From NCBI GenBank assembly GCA_001971685.1, contig CP019326.1, forward strand, positions 1,984,001 through 2,048,000: a stretch of DNA of 64,000 bases. Reading direction: 5' to 3'. This DNA comes from Halomonas sp. 1513 (GTDB lineage Bacteria; Pseudomonadota; Gammaproteobacteria; Pseudomonadales; Halomonadaceae). The position numbers and the translations under genes are program-made. Positions 1 to 8,265 of the stretch are shown here, one piece after another. Within the stretch, counting starts at the first letter, position 1, and each line of letters starts with the position of its first letter. Under the pieces are notes generated by a model that saw only the letters and a program-made list of their open reading frames with translations, was not told the DNA's origin and made no database searches.

Positions 1-24
1 AGGGCTATCACTAAGGCAGCGGCG

Positions 25-1692
25 ATGCAGCAAGACGATACGCCGCTGACACCGCGGCTGTGGCTGCAGCGCCTGGCAAGGCCGCAGCGACGGCTGACGG
101 GGCTCGCCATCGCCGCGGGACTGTTCGCGGGGCTGGCCACCATCGCCCAGATGGCGCTACTGGCATGGTGGGTCAGTGCGCTGCTGGTCGGCGGTGCCAG
201 CGTGGCGGATCTGACCGCGGTGGCCGCGGCGCTGATTGCCGTGCTGCTGCTGCGCGCTGGCGCCCAGTGGGGGCAGGACGTGGCCGGCCAGGAAGCCAGC
301 CTGCGGATTCGACAGGCGGCGCGGCGGGAGCTGCTGGCACACGTCGAGGCGCTGGGGCCTATACGCCTCGGCGGACGCCACAGCGCTGCCCTGGGGAGCC
401 AGCTGGTCGAGCAGGTCGAGGCGCTGGACGGCTACTTTGCGCGCTTCCTGCCGCAGCTGCGCCTGGCCGTGGCGATCCCCGCGCTGATTGCCGTGCTGGT
501 GCTGTGGCTCGACTGGCTGGCGGCGCTGTTCCTGCTGCTGGCGGCGCCCATGATCCCGCTGTTCATGGCGCTGGTGGGGATCGGCGCCGAACGCCTCAAT
601 CGACGCCAGTTCGCCGCCGTCAGCCGGCTCTCCGGCCACTTCCTCGACCGCGTACGCGGCATCACCACCCTGCAGCTCTTCAACCGTGCCGACCAGGCCA
701 CCGCCGAGGTGCATGCCGCGGCAGATGACTATCGTCGCCTGAGCATGCGTACGCTGCGGCTGGCGTTTCTCTCCTCGGCGGTACTCGAGTTCTTCGCCGC
801 GGTGGCCATTGCGGTGCTGGCGATCTATATCGGCTTCGGTCTGCTCGGCTATATCGACTACGGCCCCTCGCCGCAGCTGACGCTGTTCAGTGGCCTGCTG
901 ATCCTGCTGCTGGCGCCGGAGTTCTTCCAGCCGCTGCGCACTCTGTCCCAGCACTACCACGACCGAGCCGCGGCGCTGGGTGCCGCCGATGCGCTGGTGG
1001 CGCTGCTCAATCTGCCTTCGCCGAAAGGCGACGCCCGGCGCCAGCCAAGCGACGACCAGTCGGGGGTGTCGCTGGATGGGGCGAGCGTCAGCTTTGCCGG
1101 TCGCGGGCGGGTGCTGGGGCCGTTGGCTCTCACCATCGCGCCCGGCGAGTGCGTGGCGCTGGTGGGTCCCTCTGGCGCCGGCAAGTCGACGCTGCTGCAG
1201 CTGATCGCCGGCTTCGTGGATAGCGATGGCGGTCGGGTGAAGGCGCCCTGCGGCGAGATCGCCTGGATGGATCAGCGCCCGCTGCTGATCCACGGCAGCC
1301 TGGCCGACAACCTGCGCCTGGCGTCGCCGCAGGCAAGCGACGCGGATATCGAGCGCGCGCTCGAGCAGGCCGGGCTCGGCGAGTTGCTGGCGGCCCTGCC
1401 GGAGGGCATCGATACGCGATTGGGCGAGCGTGGTGCCGGCCTCTCCGGCGGCCAGGCCCAGCGCCTGGCGCTGGCGCGGGTGTTTCTGTCGCCTGCCTCG
1501 CTGGTGCTGCTCGACGAGCCCACCGCGAGTCTCGACGACGACACCGAGGCGGCGGTGATCCTGGCCCTGCAAACCCTCAGGCGGGAGGGGAGGACGCTGG
1601 TCCTGGCCACCCACCATCCGGCGCTGATGGCGATGGCCGATCGGGTAGTCCGCCTGGTGGATGGCCGGCTCGATGAGGAGGTGCGCCCATGA
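25..1692 (+). CDS. cydD: CydD, ABC exporter half of the CydDC thiol/heme-linked transporter
   Basis: Inner-membrane half-transporter that with CydC exports cysteine and glutathione and is needed for cytochrome bd assembly. The protein has 555 residues: an N-terminal six-helix ABC exporter domain (about residues 20-310) and a C-terminal ATPase. The ATPase shows Walker A GPSGAGKS near residue 380, the signature LSGGQAQR near 473 and Walker B LVLLDEPT near 493. The stop overlaps the cydC start by 4 bp (ATGA), so the two are translationally coupled. Only 24 bases precede the start, so the promoter and any cydAB genes lie outside the window. The length and the pairing with a second fused ABC exporter are typical of CydD. 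Other heterodimeric exporters are less likely. Confidence 0.9.
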   Translation: MQQDDTPLTPRLWLQRLARPQRRLTGLAIAAGLFAGLATIAQMALLAWWVSALLVGGASVADLTAVAAALIAVLLLRAGAQWGQDVAGQEASLRIRQAARRELLAHVEALGPIRLGGRHSAALGSQLVEQVEALDGYFARFLPQLRLAVAIPALIAVLVLWLDWLAALFLLLAAPMIPLFMALVGIGAERLNRRQFAAVSRLSGHFLDRVRGITTLQLFNRADQATAEVHAAADDYRRLSMRTLRLAFLSSAVLEFFAAVAIAVLAIYIGFGLLGYIDYGPSPQLTLFSGLLILLLAPEFFQPLRTLSQHYHDRAAALGAADALVALLNLPSPKGDARRQPSDDQSGVSLDGASVSFAGRGRVLGPLALTIAPGECVALVGPSGAGKSTLLQLIAGFVDSDGGRVKAPCGEIAWMDQRPLLIHGSLADNLRLASPQASDADIERALEQAGLGELLAALPEGIDTRLGERGAGLSGGQAQRLALARVFLSPASLVLLDEPTASLDDDTEAAVILALQTLRREGRTLVLATHHPALMAMADRVVRLVDGRLDEEVRP

Positions 1693-3407
1693 GCCTCTAC
1701 CGCGAACTGCGCCCCTGGCTCAAGCTGCTGGGCCGGCGGCGCGGACGACTGGCGATGGGCGCGCTGCTGATGGCGATCACCGCCTTCGCCGGCATCGGCC
1801 TGCTGGCCCTGTCGGGGTGGTTCATCACCGCCACCGCCTTGACCGGCATGCTGCTGGCGGCCGGGGTGGCGGCGAGTCTCGATGTCTATGTCCCCGGCGG
1901 CGGGATACGCTTCTTTGCGGTGACCCGCACCGTGGCCCGCTATCTCGAACGGCTCTATAACCACGATACGGTGCTGCGTCTGCTGGCCGACCTGCGCGGC
2001 GGCATGTTCCAGGTGCTGGTGCGGCTCGACGGCCAGGCGCTGTCGAGGCGTCGCGCCAGCGAGTGGTTGAACCGTCTGACCGCCGATATCGATACCCTCG
2101 ACAGCCTCTATCTGCGACTGCTGGCCCCGCCGCTGGTGGCGCTGCTGGCGATCCTGGGGCTGACGCTGCTGATCGGGGTGTTCCTGCCGCTGGCCGGTAT
2201 GGTCGCCGGGGGCATGCTATTGCTGCTGTGGGCGCTGCTGACGCTGGGACAGGCGCGCCTGGGCATGGCCGCCAGTCAGCGCCGCGTGGCGGCGCTGGAC
2301 CGGCTGCGCAGCCGTGGTATTGAGCATGTGCAGGGCCTGGCGGAGCTCAGCGCCTATGCCAGCCTGGCAGCCCATCGCAGCGAGCTGGCGCGGCAGGAGC
2401 AGCGGCTGTACGACGACCAGCGCCTGCTGGGACGGCGTGCCGCCCTCGGCAATGCGCTGGTGGGGCTGGGGATCGGCGTGACGCTGCTGGCGGTGCTGTG
2501 GTTGGCCAGCCTGGCCTATGCCCGAGGTGCCTTGAGTGGGCCGCTGATGGTGATGATGCCGCTGGCGGTGCTGGCGCTGGCCGAGACCCTGGGCCTGTTG
2601 CCGACCGCCTTCACCCAGCTGGGCGCGACCCGCGCCGCGGCCCGGCGCCTCAATGCCATGGGCGCCGCGCAAGCGGCGATTGCCGACCCCCAGCAGCCGT
2701 CTAACCTGGGCTCGGCGACCCCGTGCCTCGCGTTCCACGCTGTGTCGCTGCACTACCCCGGGGCGCTGCAGCCGGCGCTCGATGGGGTCTCGCTGCGCCT
2801 GGCTGGCGGTCAGCGGTTGGCGCTACTCGGTGCGTCGGGGTCAGGCAAGTCGAGCCTGGCCCAGCTGGCCACCCGGCTGATCGATCCCCAGGCGGGGCGG
2901 GTGACTCTAGACGGCCAGCCGCTGGCGGAACTGCGACTGCGCGAGGTGCGAGGGTGCGTCGGGCTGCTGACCCAGCAGGGTGAGCTGTTCGATGACAGCC
3001 TGGCCGCCAACCTGCGGCTGGGCGCTGCCCAGGCCAGCGACCAGCAGCTGTGGCAGGCGCTGGCGACGGTCGAGCTGGATGCCTGGGCGGAGCAGGCGCA
3101 GGGCCTGGCAACGCGGGTCGGCGAGGGCGGCCGTCAGCTCTCGGGTGGCCAGGCACGTCGCCTGTGCCTGGCGCGGCTGCTGCTGGCCGAGCCGCGCATC
3201 GTGATCCTCGACGAGCCCTTCGCCGGGCTCGATGCGGCCCTCGCCGAGCGCATCGCCGCGCGCCTCGACCACTGGCTTGCCGGACGCAGCCTGCTGCTGC
3301 TCTGCCACCAGCGCGACGGCCAGCCGCTGGCGACGCTAGGCGTGAGCGACTGGACGCAGTTAGCGGCGGGGCGGGTGGTGGCCTCGAATCACGCTTGGCC
3401 TCGATAA
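1689..3407 (+). CDS. cydC: CydC, second half of the CydDC exporter
   Basis: Partner of CydD in the heterodimeric cysteine/glutathione exporter required for cytochrome bd maturation. The 572-residue protein has an N-terminal membrane domain with several hydrophobic helices (about 15-300). Its ATPase has Walker A GASGSGKS near residue 381, signature LSGGQARR near 484 and Walker B IVILDEPFAGLD near 503. The ATG overlaps the cydD stop. The next gene starts about 150 bp downstream on the same strand, and I see no clear terminator between them. The assignment rests on the fused domain architecture and the cydD neighbour. Confidence 0.9.
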   Translation: MSLYRELRPWLKLLGRRRGRLAMGALLMAITAFAGIGLLALSGWFITATALTGMLLAAGVAASLDVYVPGGGIRFFAVTRTVARYLERLYNHDTVLRLLADLRGGMFQVLVRLDGQALSRRRASEWLNRLTADIDTLDSLYLRLLAPPLVALLAILGLTLLIGVFLPLAGMVAGGMLLLLWALLTLGQARLGMAASQRRVAALDRLRSRGIEHVQGLAELSAYASLAAHRSELARQEQRLYDDQRLLGRRAALGNALVGLGIGVTLLAVLWLASLAYARGALSGPLMVMMPLAVLALAETLGLLPTAFTQLGATRAAARRLNAMGAAQAAIADPQQPSNLGSATPCLAFHAVSLHYPGALQPALDGVSLRLAGGQRLALLGASGSGKSSLAQLATRLIDPQAGRVTLDGQPLAELRLREVRGCVGLLTQQGELFDDSLAANLRLGAAQASDQQLWQALATVELDAWAEQAQGLATRVGEGGRQLSGGQARRLCLARLLLAEPRIVILDEPFAGLDAALAERIAARLDHWLAGRSLLLLCHQRDGQPLATLGVSDWTQLAAGRVVASNHAWPR

Positions 3408-3554
3408 CGCCCTGTGAGGCTTGCTGACCGAATCGTCCCGAACGGTGCTTCGATCGCTAACGTTGGCATACGTCGCACAGGCTGATTTTGCGCAAACGGT
3501 CAAAGTGTCGCAGGATGGAATAAATCCGCGCCGATGCCTGATCAGGAACTCATC

Positions 3555-4553
3555 ATGCAAGACTTCATCACCCGCCTACCCAAGGCCGAACTGCACCTGC
3601 ATATCGAGGGCTCATTGGAGCCCGAGCTGATGTTTGCCCTCGCCGAGCGCAACGGCATCACGCTGCCCTACGCAAGCGTCGAGGAGGTGCGTGCGGCCTA
3701 CCAGTTCGATGACCTGCAGTCGTTCCTGGATCTCTACTATCAGGGCATGAGCGTGTTGCGCACCGCCGAGGATTTCTTCGACCTGGCCATGGACTACTTC
3801 CGCCGCGCCAGCGCCGAAGGCGTGGTCCACGTTGAGCTGCACTTCGACCCTCAGGCGCACCTGGCGCGGGGCATCCAGCTGGGGGTGGTAATCGAGGGGC
3901 TGGCCCGGGCCTGCCGGCTGGCGATGCGCGAGCTCGATCTCAGCACTGCCCTGATCATGGCATTCCTGCGCGACCGCCCGGCCGACGAGGCGATGCAGGT
4001 ACTCGAGCGCGCCGCCCCTTACTGGGAGATGCTCGACGCGATAGGCCTGGACAGCGCCGAACACGGCCATCCACCGGAGAAGTTCGTCGAGGTCTTCGAG
4101 CGCGCCCGGGCGCTGGGTATCGCACGGGTGGCCCACGCCGGCGAGGAGGGGCCGCCGGCCTATATCACTCAGGCGCTGGACCTGCTCGACGTGTGCCGCA
4201 TCGATCACGGCGTGCGCTGCCTGGAGGACCCGGCGCTGGTGGAGCGGCTGCGTGAGCTAAAGATGCCGCTCACCGTCTGCCCGCTCTCCAACGTCAAACT
4301 CAAGGTGGTCGAGCGCATCGACGACCACCCGCTGCCGCAGCTGCTCGACGCGGGCCTGCTGCTGACCATCAACTCCGATGACCCGGCCTATTTCGGCGGC
4401 GGCATGCATGACAACTTCAGCGCCTGCCAGCGCGCCTTCGGCTGGTCCGAGGCGACCCTGCTGGGGCTGGCGCGCAATGCCATCGAGGTGGCCTTCATGG
4501 ACGACGCGCGACGCGCCGAGCTGCTGGCGCGCCTCGACGCCCTCGCTGAGTAA
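3555..4553 (+). CDS. Adenine deaminase (adenosine deaminase superfamily)
   Basis: Zinc amidohydrolase predicted to turn adenine into hypoxanthine, which xanthine dehydrogenase further along the window could then oxidise. The metal and catalytic motifs are HLHIEGS (H14, H16), AHAGEEGP near residue 194, RIDHGVRC and the Asp pair in NSDDPAYFG near 275. The ATG at 3555 is preferred over an upstream ATG at 3534 because AGGAA sits about 7 bases before it, giving 332 residues. The N-terminal pattern LPKAELHLHIEGSLEPELMF is that of the bacterial adenine deaminase branch (Pseudomonas PA0148 type), not classical adenosine deaminase. That substrate call is family-level inference. Confidence 0.8.
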   Translation: MQDFITRLPKAELHLHIEGSLEPELMFALAERNGITLPYASVEEVRAAYQFDDLQSFLDLYYQGMSVLRTAEDFFDLAMDYFRRASAEGVVHVELHFDPQAHLARGIQLGVVIEGLARACRLAMRELDLSTALIMAFLRDRPADEAMQVLERAAPYWEMLDAIGLDSAEHGHPPEKFVEVFERARALGIARVAHAGEEGPPAYITQALDLLDVCRIDHGVRCLEDPALVERLRELKMPLTVCPLSNVKLKVVERIDDHPLPQLLDAGLLLTINSDDPAYFGGGMHDNFSACQRAFGWSEATLLGLARNAIEVAFMDDARRAELLARLDALAE

Positions 4554-4564
4554 GTCACCAGGCG

Positions 4565-5185
4565 CTACTCGAGATTGCGCATCCACTGCTTGACCAGGCG
4601 CCGGTCGCGGCGCCGGGTCAGGCGCTGGGTGTCGAGCTGGGCCGGGGTGATCGAGCAGGCATCGCCATCATTGTCGAGAATGAAGCGGCGTCGTGCGCCC
4701 ACCGGCTGGTCCTCAGAACCGTAGATGGCGATGACGCGCAGCTCGATGACCTTGAAGGTCAACTCGCCGCTGGGGCGATGACCGTCGAGCTCGATATCGT
4801 GGTCCTCGGCAACCCGCTGTATCAGCTCCTTGAAGCTGCCGATATGCAGGTAGCCGCCGGATGACAAGGGCCCCTGGTGGCTGCGATATTCGGTTTGACC
4901 GTCGTCGTTGGACTGCTGGTAGTCGCTGACATCGAGCAGCAGCGGCTCTTGCGAGGTCTCGATACGTACCACGATATGCTGGATGAAGATCGCCTCGGCG
5001 CTCATGTTGCTGATCAGGCAGAGTGAGTCGATGTCCTTGCCCTGGCCGCGGTTGATGATCAACCGCGCACGGCGCTGGCGAACATAGCCGTTGTAGAGCA
5101 GCTGGGCGTAGAACACCCAGACGAAGAGGGTGAGGACACCGGCGATCGCATTGATCGCCGGGGCGTGATCGCTGATCCATTGCAT
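4565..5185 (-). CDS. Membrane-anchored protein of unknown function
   Basis: I do not recognise the family. The 206-residue protein starts with a short segment, then a single hydrophobic helix (about residues 10-32, INAIAGVLTLFVWVFYAQLL) followed by basic residues. This suggests an N-terminal anchor with a cytoplasmic soluble domain rich in beta-strand-like sequence. The C-terminus is strongly basic (RRRDRRLVKQW). It lies 29 bp after the GNAT gene on the same strand and is probably co-transcribed. Its stop converges on the adenine deaminase with only 11 bp between. Codon use looks like that of the neighbours, so it is probably a real gene. Confidence 0.7.
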   Translation of the reverse strand: MQWISDHAPAINAIAGVLTLFVWVFYAQLLYNGYVRQRRARLIINRGQGKDIDSLCLISNMSAEAIFIQHIVVRIETSQEPLLLDVSDYQQSNDDGQTEYRSHQGPLSSGGYLHIGSFKELIQRVAEDHDIELDGHRPSGELTFKVIELRVIAIYGSEDQPVGARRRFILDNDGDACSITPAQLDTQRLTRRRDRRLVKQWMRNLE

Positions 5186-5214
5186 GCGGTGAACGTCCTG
5201 TTCGCGTTGCTGGT

Positions 5215-5664
5215 TTACTGGGTGTCGAGCTGATAGGTCTGCCAGTCGCTGTGCGTGGCGTGGCGGTCGTATACGGCGCGACCGCGATAGTTCTGCTCGC
5301 GGGTGATCCAGCGCACGAACGGCCAGCCGTGGCCGCGCGCCTCCTCACGTAGCGTCTCGAGCATGGTGTCGACCGCGCCGCTGCCGCGATGGGCCGGGTC
5401 GACATAGAGGTCGTCAAGGAAGCCGATATGCGTGCCGCGCAGCGGCGACGGCATGGCGCGGTAGTGCATCAGGCCGATGGCCTGTCCGTCCTCGCTCTTC
5501 GCCAGCCGGCAGAAGAAGGCCATGTCCGGCTGCTGAATCCAGTCCCAGACGGTGTCCAGCGTCTGCTCGGTCATCGGCACGCCGTAGTAGTCGGCGTAGC
5601 CGCGGTAGAGGCGCGTCCATTCGGGGCGGTCGGCGGCCTGGGGGGATACCAGGGTGACGGTCAT
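5215..5664 (-). CDS. GNAT-family N-acetyltransferase
   Basis: Predicted acetyl-CoA-dependent N-acetyltransferase of 149 residues with unknown substrate. The central region shows the GNAT acetyl-CoA core: a strand IGFLDDLYVDPAHRGSGAVDTML (here given in parts: LDDLYVDP, then HRGSGA for pyrophosphate binding, residues about 85-105). It ends with an Asn/Tyr-rich acceptor region (NYRGRAVYDRHA). GGAG lies 7 bases before the ATG. It is upstream of, and probably co-transcribed with, the unknown membrane protein. Nothing nearby fixes the substrate. Confidence 0.8.
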   Translation of the reverse strand: MTVTLVSPQAADRPEWTRLYRGYADYYGVPMTEQTLDTVWDWIQQPDMAFFCRLAKSEDGQAIGLMHYRAMPSPLRGTHIGFLDDLYVDPAHRGSGAVDTMLETLREEARGHGWPFVRWITREQNYRGRAVYDRHATHSDWQTYQLDTQ

Positions 5665-6009
5665 GGCGATACTCCGCTGGGTAAAGGCATTGGCACAGCG
5701 ACCAGACTACCATCGGTCGCCGAGATCGCCAGCGTATCGCTTGCCCGGAACGACACCGGCCGCAGCCGGTGCCGTCATGCGGGTTGCTGCGAGGGTCGCT
5801 GTTACGGCAGCGCCGGCACCTCGAACTTACGGCCGAGTATTTCACTGCCCAAGATGGCGACGGTGTCCTCGCGGGGCGCGATGGCGTCACTCTTCATGTG
5901 GGGGAGGTCACAAGCATATAACGCAGGCAAAAAAGGGGCGACCATCAGAGATGGTCGCCCAATCAGCGCAACGCTTACGTACCTGATGCACGGAGCCCCG
6001 TGCGCGGAT
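5665..6009. other. 345-bp gap between guaD and the GNAT gene
   Basis: The guaD side holds a strong minus-strand terminator at 5929-5960 (listed separately). The GNAT side must hold the promoter of the minus-strand GNAT gene, but I see no convincing hexamers. Between them is a 31-codon minus-strand frame (start 5897, stop near 5802) with GC-rich codon use but no ribosome-binding site. It could be a decayed gene remnant (see findings). Confidence 0.4.
5929..5960 (-). terminator. Rho-independent terminator after guaD
   Basis: A perfect 11-bp stem (GGGCGACCATC at 5936-5946 paired with GATGGTCGCCC at 5950-5960, AGA loop) is followed in the minus direction by six T. It lies about 50 bp past the guaD stop and should end the xdhA-xdhB-xdhC-guaD transcript. 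Confidence 0.85.
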
Positions 6010-7350
6010 TCAGGGCGTAGAGGCGGCGTCGCGCTGGTGCACACATTCACCGTTGGCCCAGGTGGCATAGACGCTGCGGTCGTCGCCGAGCATCATCAGC
6101 GCGAACAGCTGCTCGGCGAGGTTGCGGGTCCTGGCGCTGCGGCGGGCCAGCAGCGGGGTGGCGGCGGGGTCGAGGACCACGATGTCGGCCTCCTTGCCCT
6201 GGCGCAGGCTACCGATGTGGGTGTCGAGGTGCAGCGCCCGGGCGTTGCCCAGGGTCAGGCGGTAGAAGCCCTGCCAGGCGGTCAGCGGCTGGCCGAGCAG
6301 CTGGCCGACCTGGTAGGCCGCCTTGAGGGTGGCCAGGCCCGACAGGTCGGTGCCGCCGCCGACGTCGCTGGCCAGGGTGGTGTTGAGACCGGCGTCGCGG
6401 CACGCCAGGCGGTCGAACAGCCCGCTGCCCAGGAACAGGTTGGAGGTCGGGCAGAAGGCGATATTGGCGCCGGCGGCGGCCAGCCGGTTGCGCATCGGCT
6501 GGTCTAGGTGGATGCCGTGGGCGAAGGTGCTGCGCGGCCCCACCAGGCCGTAGCGCTCGTAGACGCCGAGATAGTCGCGGCAGTCGGGAAACAGCTCGGC
6601 GACCCAGTCGATCTCGCCCTTGTTCTCCGATAGATGCGTCTGCAGGTGCAGATCCGGCGCGGTGCGCAGGATGCCGCCCACGGTATCCAGCTGCGCCGCA
6701 CTGGAGGTCGGCGCGAAACGCGGCGTCAGCGTATAGCCGAGGCGGTCCTTGCCGTGCCAGTCGCCGATCAGCCGCTCGCTGTCGCGTACGCCGCTCTCGA
6801 CGCTGTCGGTCAGCGCCTCGGGGGCGTGGCGGTCCATCAGCACCTTGCCGGCCAGCATGCGCAGGCCGCGGCGCCGGGCGGCGGCGAAGAAGGTGTCCAC
6901 CGACACCGGGTGCGAGGTGCAGAACACCTGGGCGGTGGTGGTGCCGACTCGCAGCTGCTCGTCGAGGAATGCCTCGGCGACATTCTCGGCGTGGGCGCGC
7001 TCGGCAAAGCGGCACTCCTCTGGGAAGGTGTACTCGTTGAGCCAGTCGAGCAGCTGGCGGCCGTAGGAGGCCATGATATCGAGCTGCACGTAGTGCACGT
7101 GGCTGTCGATGAAGCCGGGCATCATCAGCTTGCCGGCATAGTCGACCTGCTCGATGCCGGCGGGCAGCTGCGGGGCCAGCTCGGCATAGTCGCCGATCGC
7201 CTGGATGCGGCCATCGACCAGCCAGATGGCGCCGTCTTCCAGGTGCAGCAGGCTGCCGGGTTCGGGCGTGTCGCCTTCACCGGGGTCGTTTAGAAAGCTC
7301 ACCACGGGTCCACGCAGCAGGCGTCCCGCTGAAGGGTCAGCGTTGGTCAT
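6010..7350 (-). CDS. guaD: Guanine deaminase
   Basis: Zinc amidohydrolase that deaminates guanine to xanthine, the substrate of the xanthine dehydrogenase encoded just upstream. Motifs are HVHYVQLD (metal-binding HxH near residue 70), HTHLSENKGE in the middle and LASDVGGGTDLS near residue 330, all characteristic of GuaD. I choose ATG 7350 (446 residues) because GGAG lies 6 bases before it. An in-frame ATG 12 bp upstream has no Shine-Dalgarno and would contain that GGAG. It is last in the minus-strand operon xdhA-xdhB-xdhC-guaD, 24-36 bp after xdhC, and is followed by a strong terminator. Guanine and adenine branches therefore both feed the local xanthine dehydrogenase. Confidence 0.93.
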   Translation of the reverse strand: MTNADPSAGRLLRGPVVSFLNDPGEGDTPEPGSLLHLEDGAIWLVDGRIQAIGDYAELAPQLPAGIEQVDYAGKLMMPGFIDSHVHYVQLDIMASYGRQLLDWLNEYTFPEECRFAERAHAENVAEAFLDEQLRVGTTTAQVFCTSHPVSVDTFFAAARRRGLRMLAGKVLMDRHAPEALTDSVESGVRDSERLIGDWHGKDRLGYTLTPRFAPTSSAAQLDTVGGILRTAPDLHLQTHLSENKGEIDWVAELFPDCRDYLGVYERYGLVGPRSTFAHGIHLDQPMRNRLAAAGANIAFCPTSNLFLGSGLFDRLACRDAGLNTTLASDVGGGTDLSGLATLKAAYQVGQLLGQPLTAWQGFYRLTLGNARALHLDTHIGSLRQGKEADIVVLDPAATPLLARRSARTRNLAEQLFALMMLGDDRSVYATWANGECVHQRDAASTP

Positions 7351-7386
7351 GTTTTTCTCCATTTGGGCGGGGGCTCGGCCCCGCCG

Positions 7387-8265
7387 TCATTCGTCCGTCG
7401 GTGGCGCAAATGCCTTGCGCAGGGTGTCCGGGGCAACGCCGCGGCGATCGTCGTGTTCTACGCCAGGCTTGAGCGTCAGCAGCTCGGTCACTACCGATAG
7501 CGCGATCTCGTAGGGCAGCTTGCCCTTGGCGCCGGTCACCCCGATCGGGCAGCGTACCTCGCGTTCCAGGCGCGCCTGTGCATGGCCGGCGTCGCGCAGG
7601 CGGCGCTGGAAGCTGGCCCACTTGCTGTGCGAGCCGATCAGGCCGATGGAGGCGCAGTCGCCACGGGCCAGCAGGGCATCGACCAGCGCACAGTCCTCGC
7701 CGTGGTCGTGGGTCATCACCAGCGCATGGCAGCCGCGGGGCAGCGTGGCCACCGCCGCCGCCGGGTCCGGCGCGTGGTGCTTTGCCAGGCGCGGCTGCTG
7801 CTGTGCGGGGAAGACGTCGTCGCGGCTGTCGAACCAGTCCACGCGCCACGCCAGCGGGGCGAGCAGGCCGACCAGTGCCTGGCCGACGTGGCCGGCACCG
7901 AACACCGCGACCTGCATCTCGGCGCTGGCGAACAGCTCGATCAGCACGTGCACATAGCCGCCGCAGCACTGGCCGCTGCGCCCGCCGAGGGGAAAGGCCT
8001 CGAGGCGGGTGCCCGATTCGCCGCGGGCCAGCGCCTCGCGGGCGCAGGCGATGACCTGGAACTCGAAGGTGCCGCCACCCAGGGTGTCGTGCACGGCGTC
8101 CTCGGTGATCACCATCTTGGCGCCGGGCTCGCGGGGCGTGGAGCCCGCCGCGCCGACCACGCTGGCCAGGGCGTGGGGCTGCGCCTCGCGCTGCAGCGCG
8201 TGCAGCGCGGCGTGCCAGGGCAGGGCGCTGCCTTGCTGCTGCAGCGATGCCTCAGGCCGGTCCAC
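7387..8265 (-). CDS. xdhC: XdhC, xanthine dehydrogenase molybdenum cofactor insertion/sulfuration protein
   Basis: Chaperone that binds molybdenum cofactor, aids its sulfuration and delivers it to XdhB. The 292-residue protein has the N-terminal XdhC/CoxI domain (GAAGSTPREPGAKM near residue 40, CCGGYVHV) and a C-terminal Rossmann-like part with AVFGAGHVGQ near residue 120 and TGAKGKLPYEIA near 245. The start is GTG, with AGAGG about 6 bases upstream, inside the end of xdhB (14-bp overlap), which suggests translational coupling. Order and overlaps match standard xdhABC operons. Confidence 0.93.
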   Translation of the reverse strand: MDRPEASLQQQGSALPWHAALHALQREAQPHALASVVGAAGSTPREPGAKMVITEDAVHDTLGGGTFEFQVIACAREALARGESGTRLEAFPLGGRSGQCCGGYVHVLIELFASAEMQVAVFGAGHVGQALVGLLAPLAWRVDWFDSRDDVFPAQQQPRLAKHHAPDPAAAVATLPRGCHALVMTHDHGEDCALVDALLARGDCASIGLIGSHSKWASFQRRLRDAGHAQARLEREVRCPIGVTGAKGKLPYEIALSVVTELLTLKPGVEHDDRRGVAPDTLRKAFAPPTDE

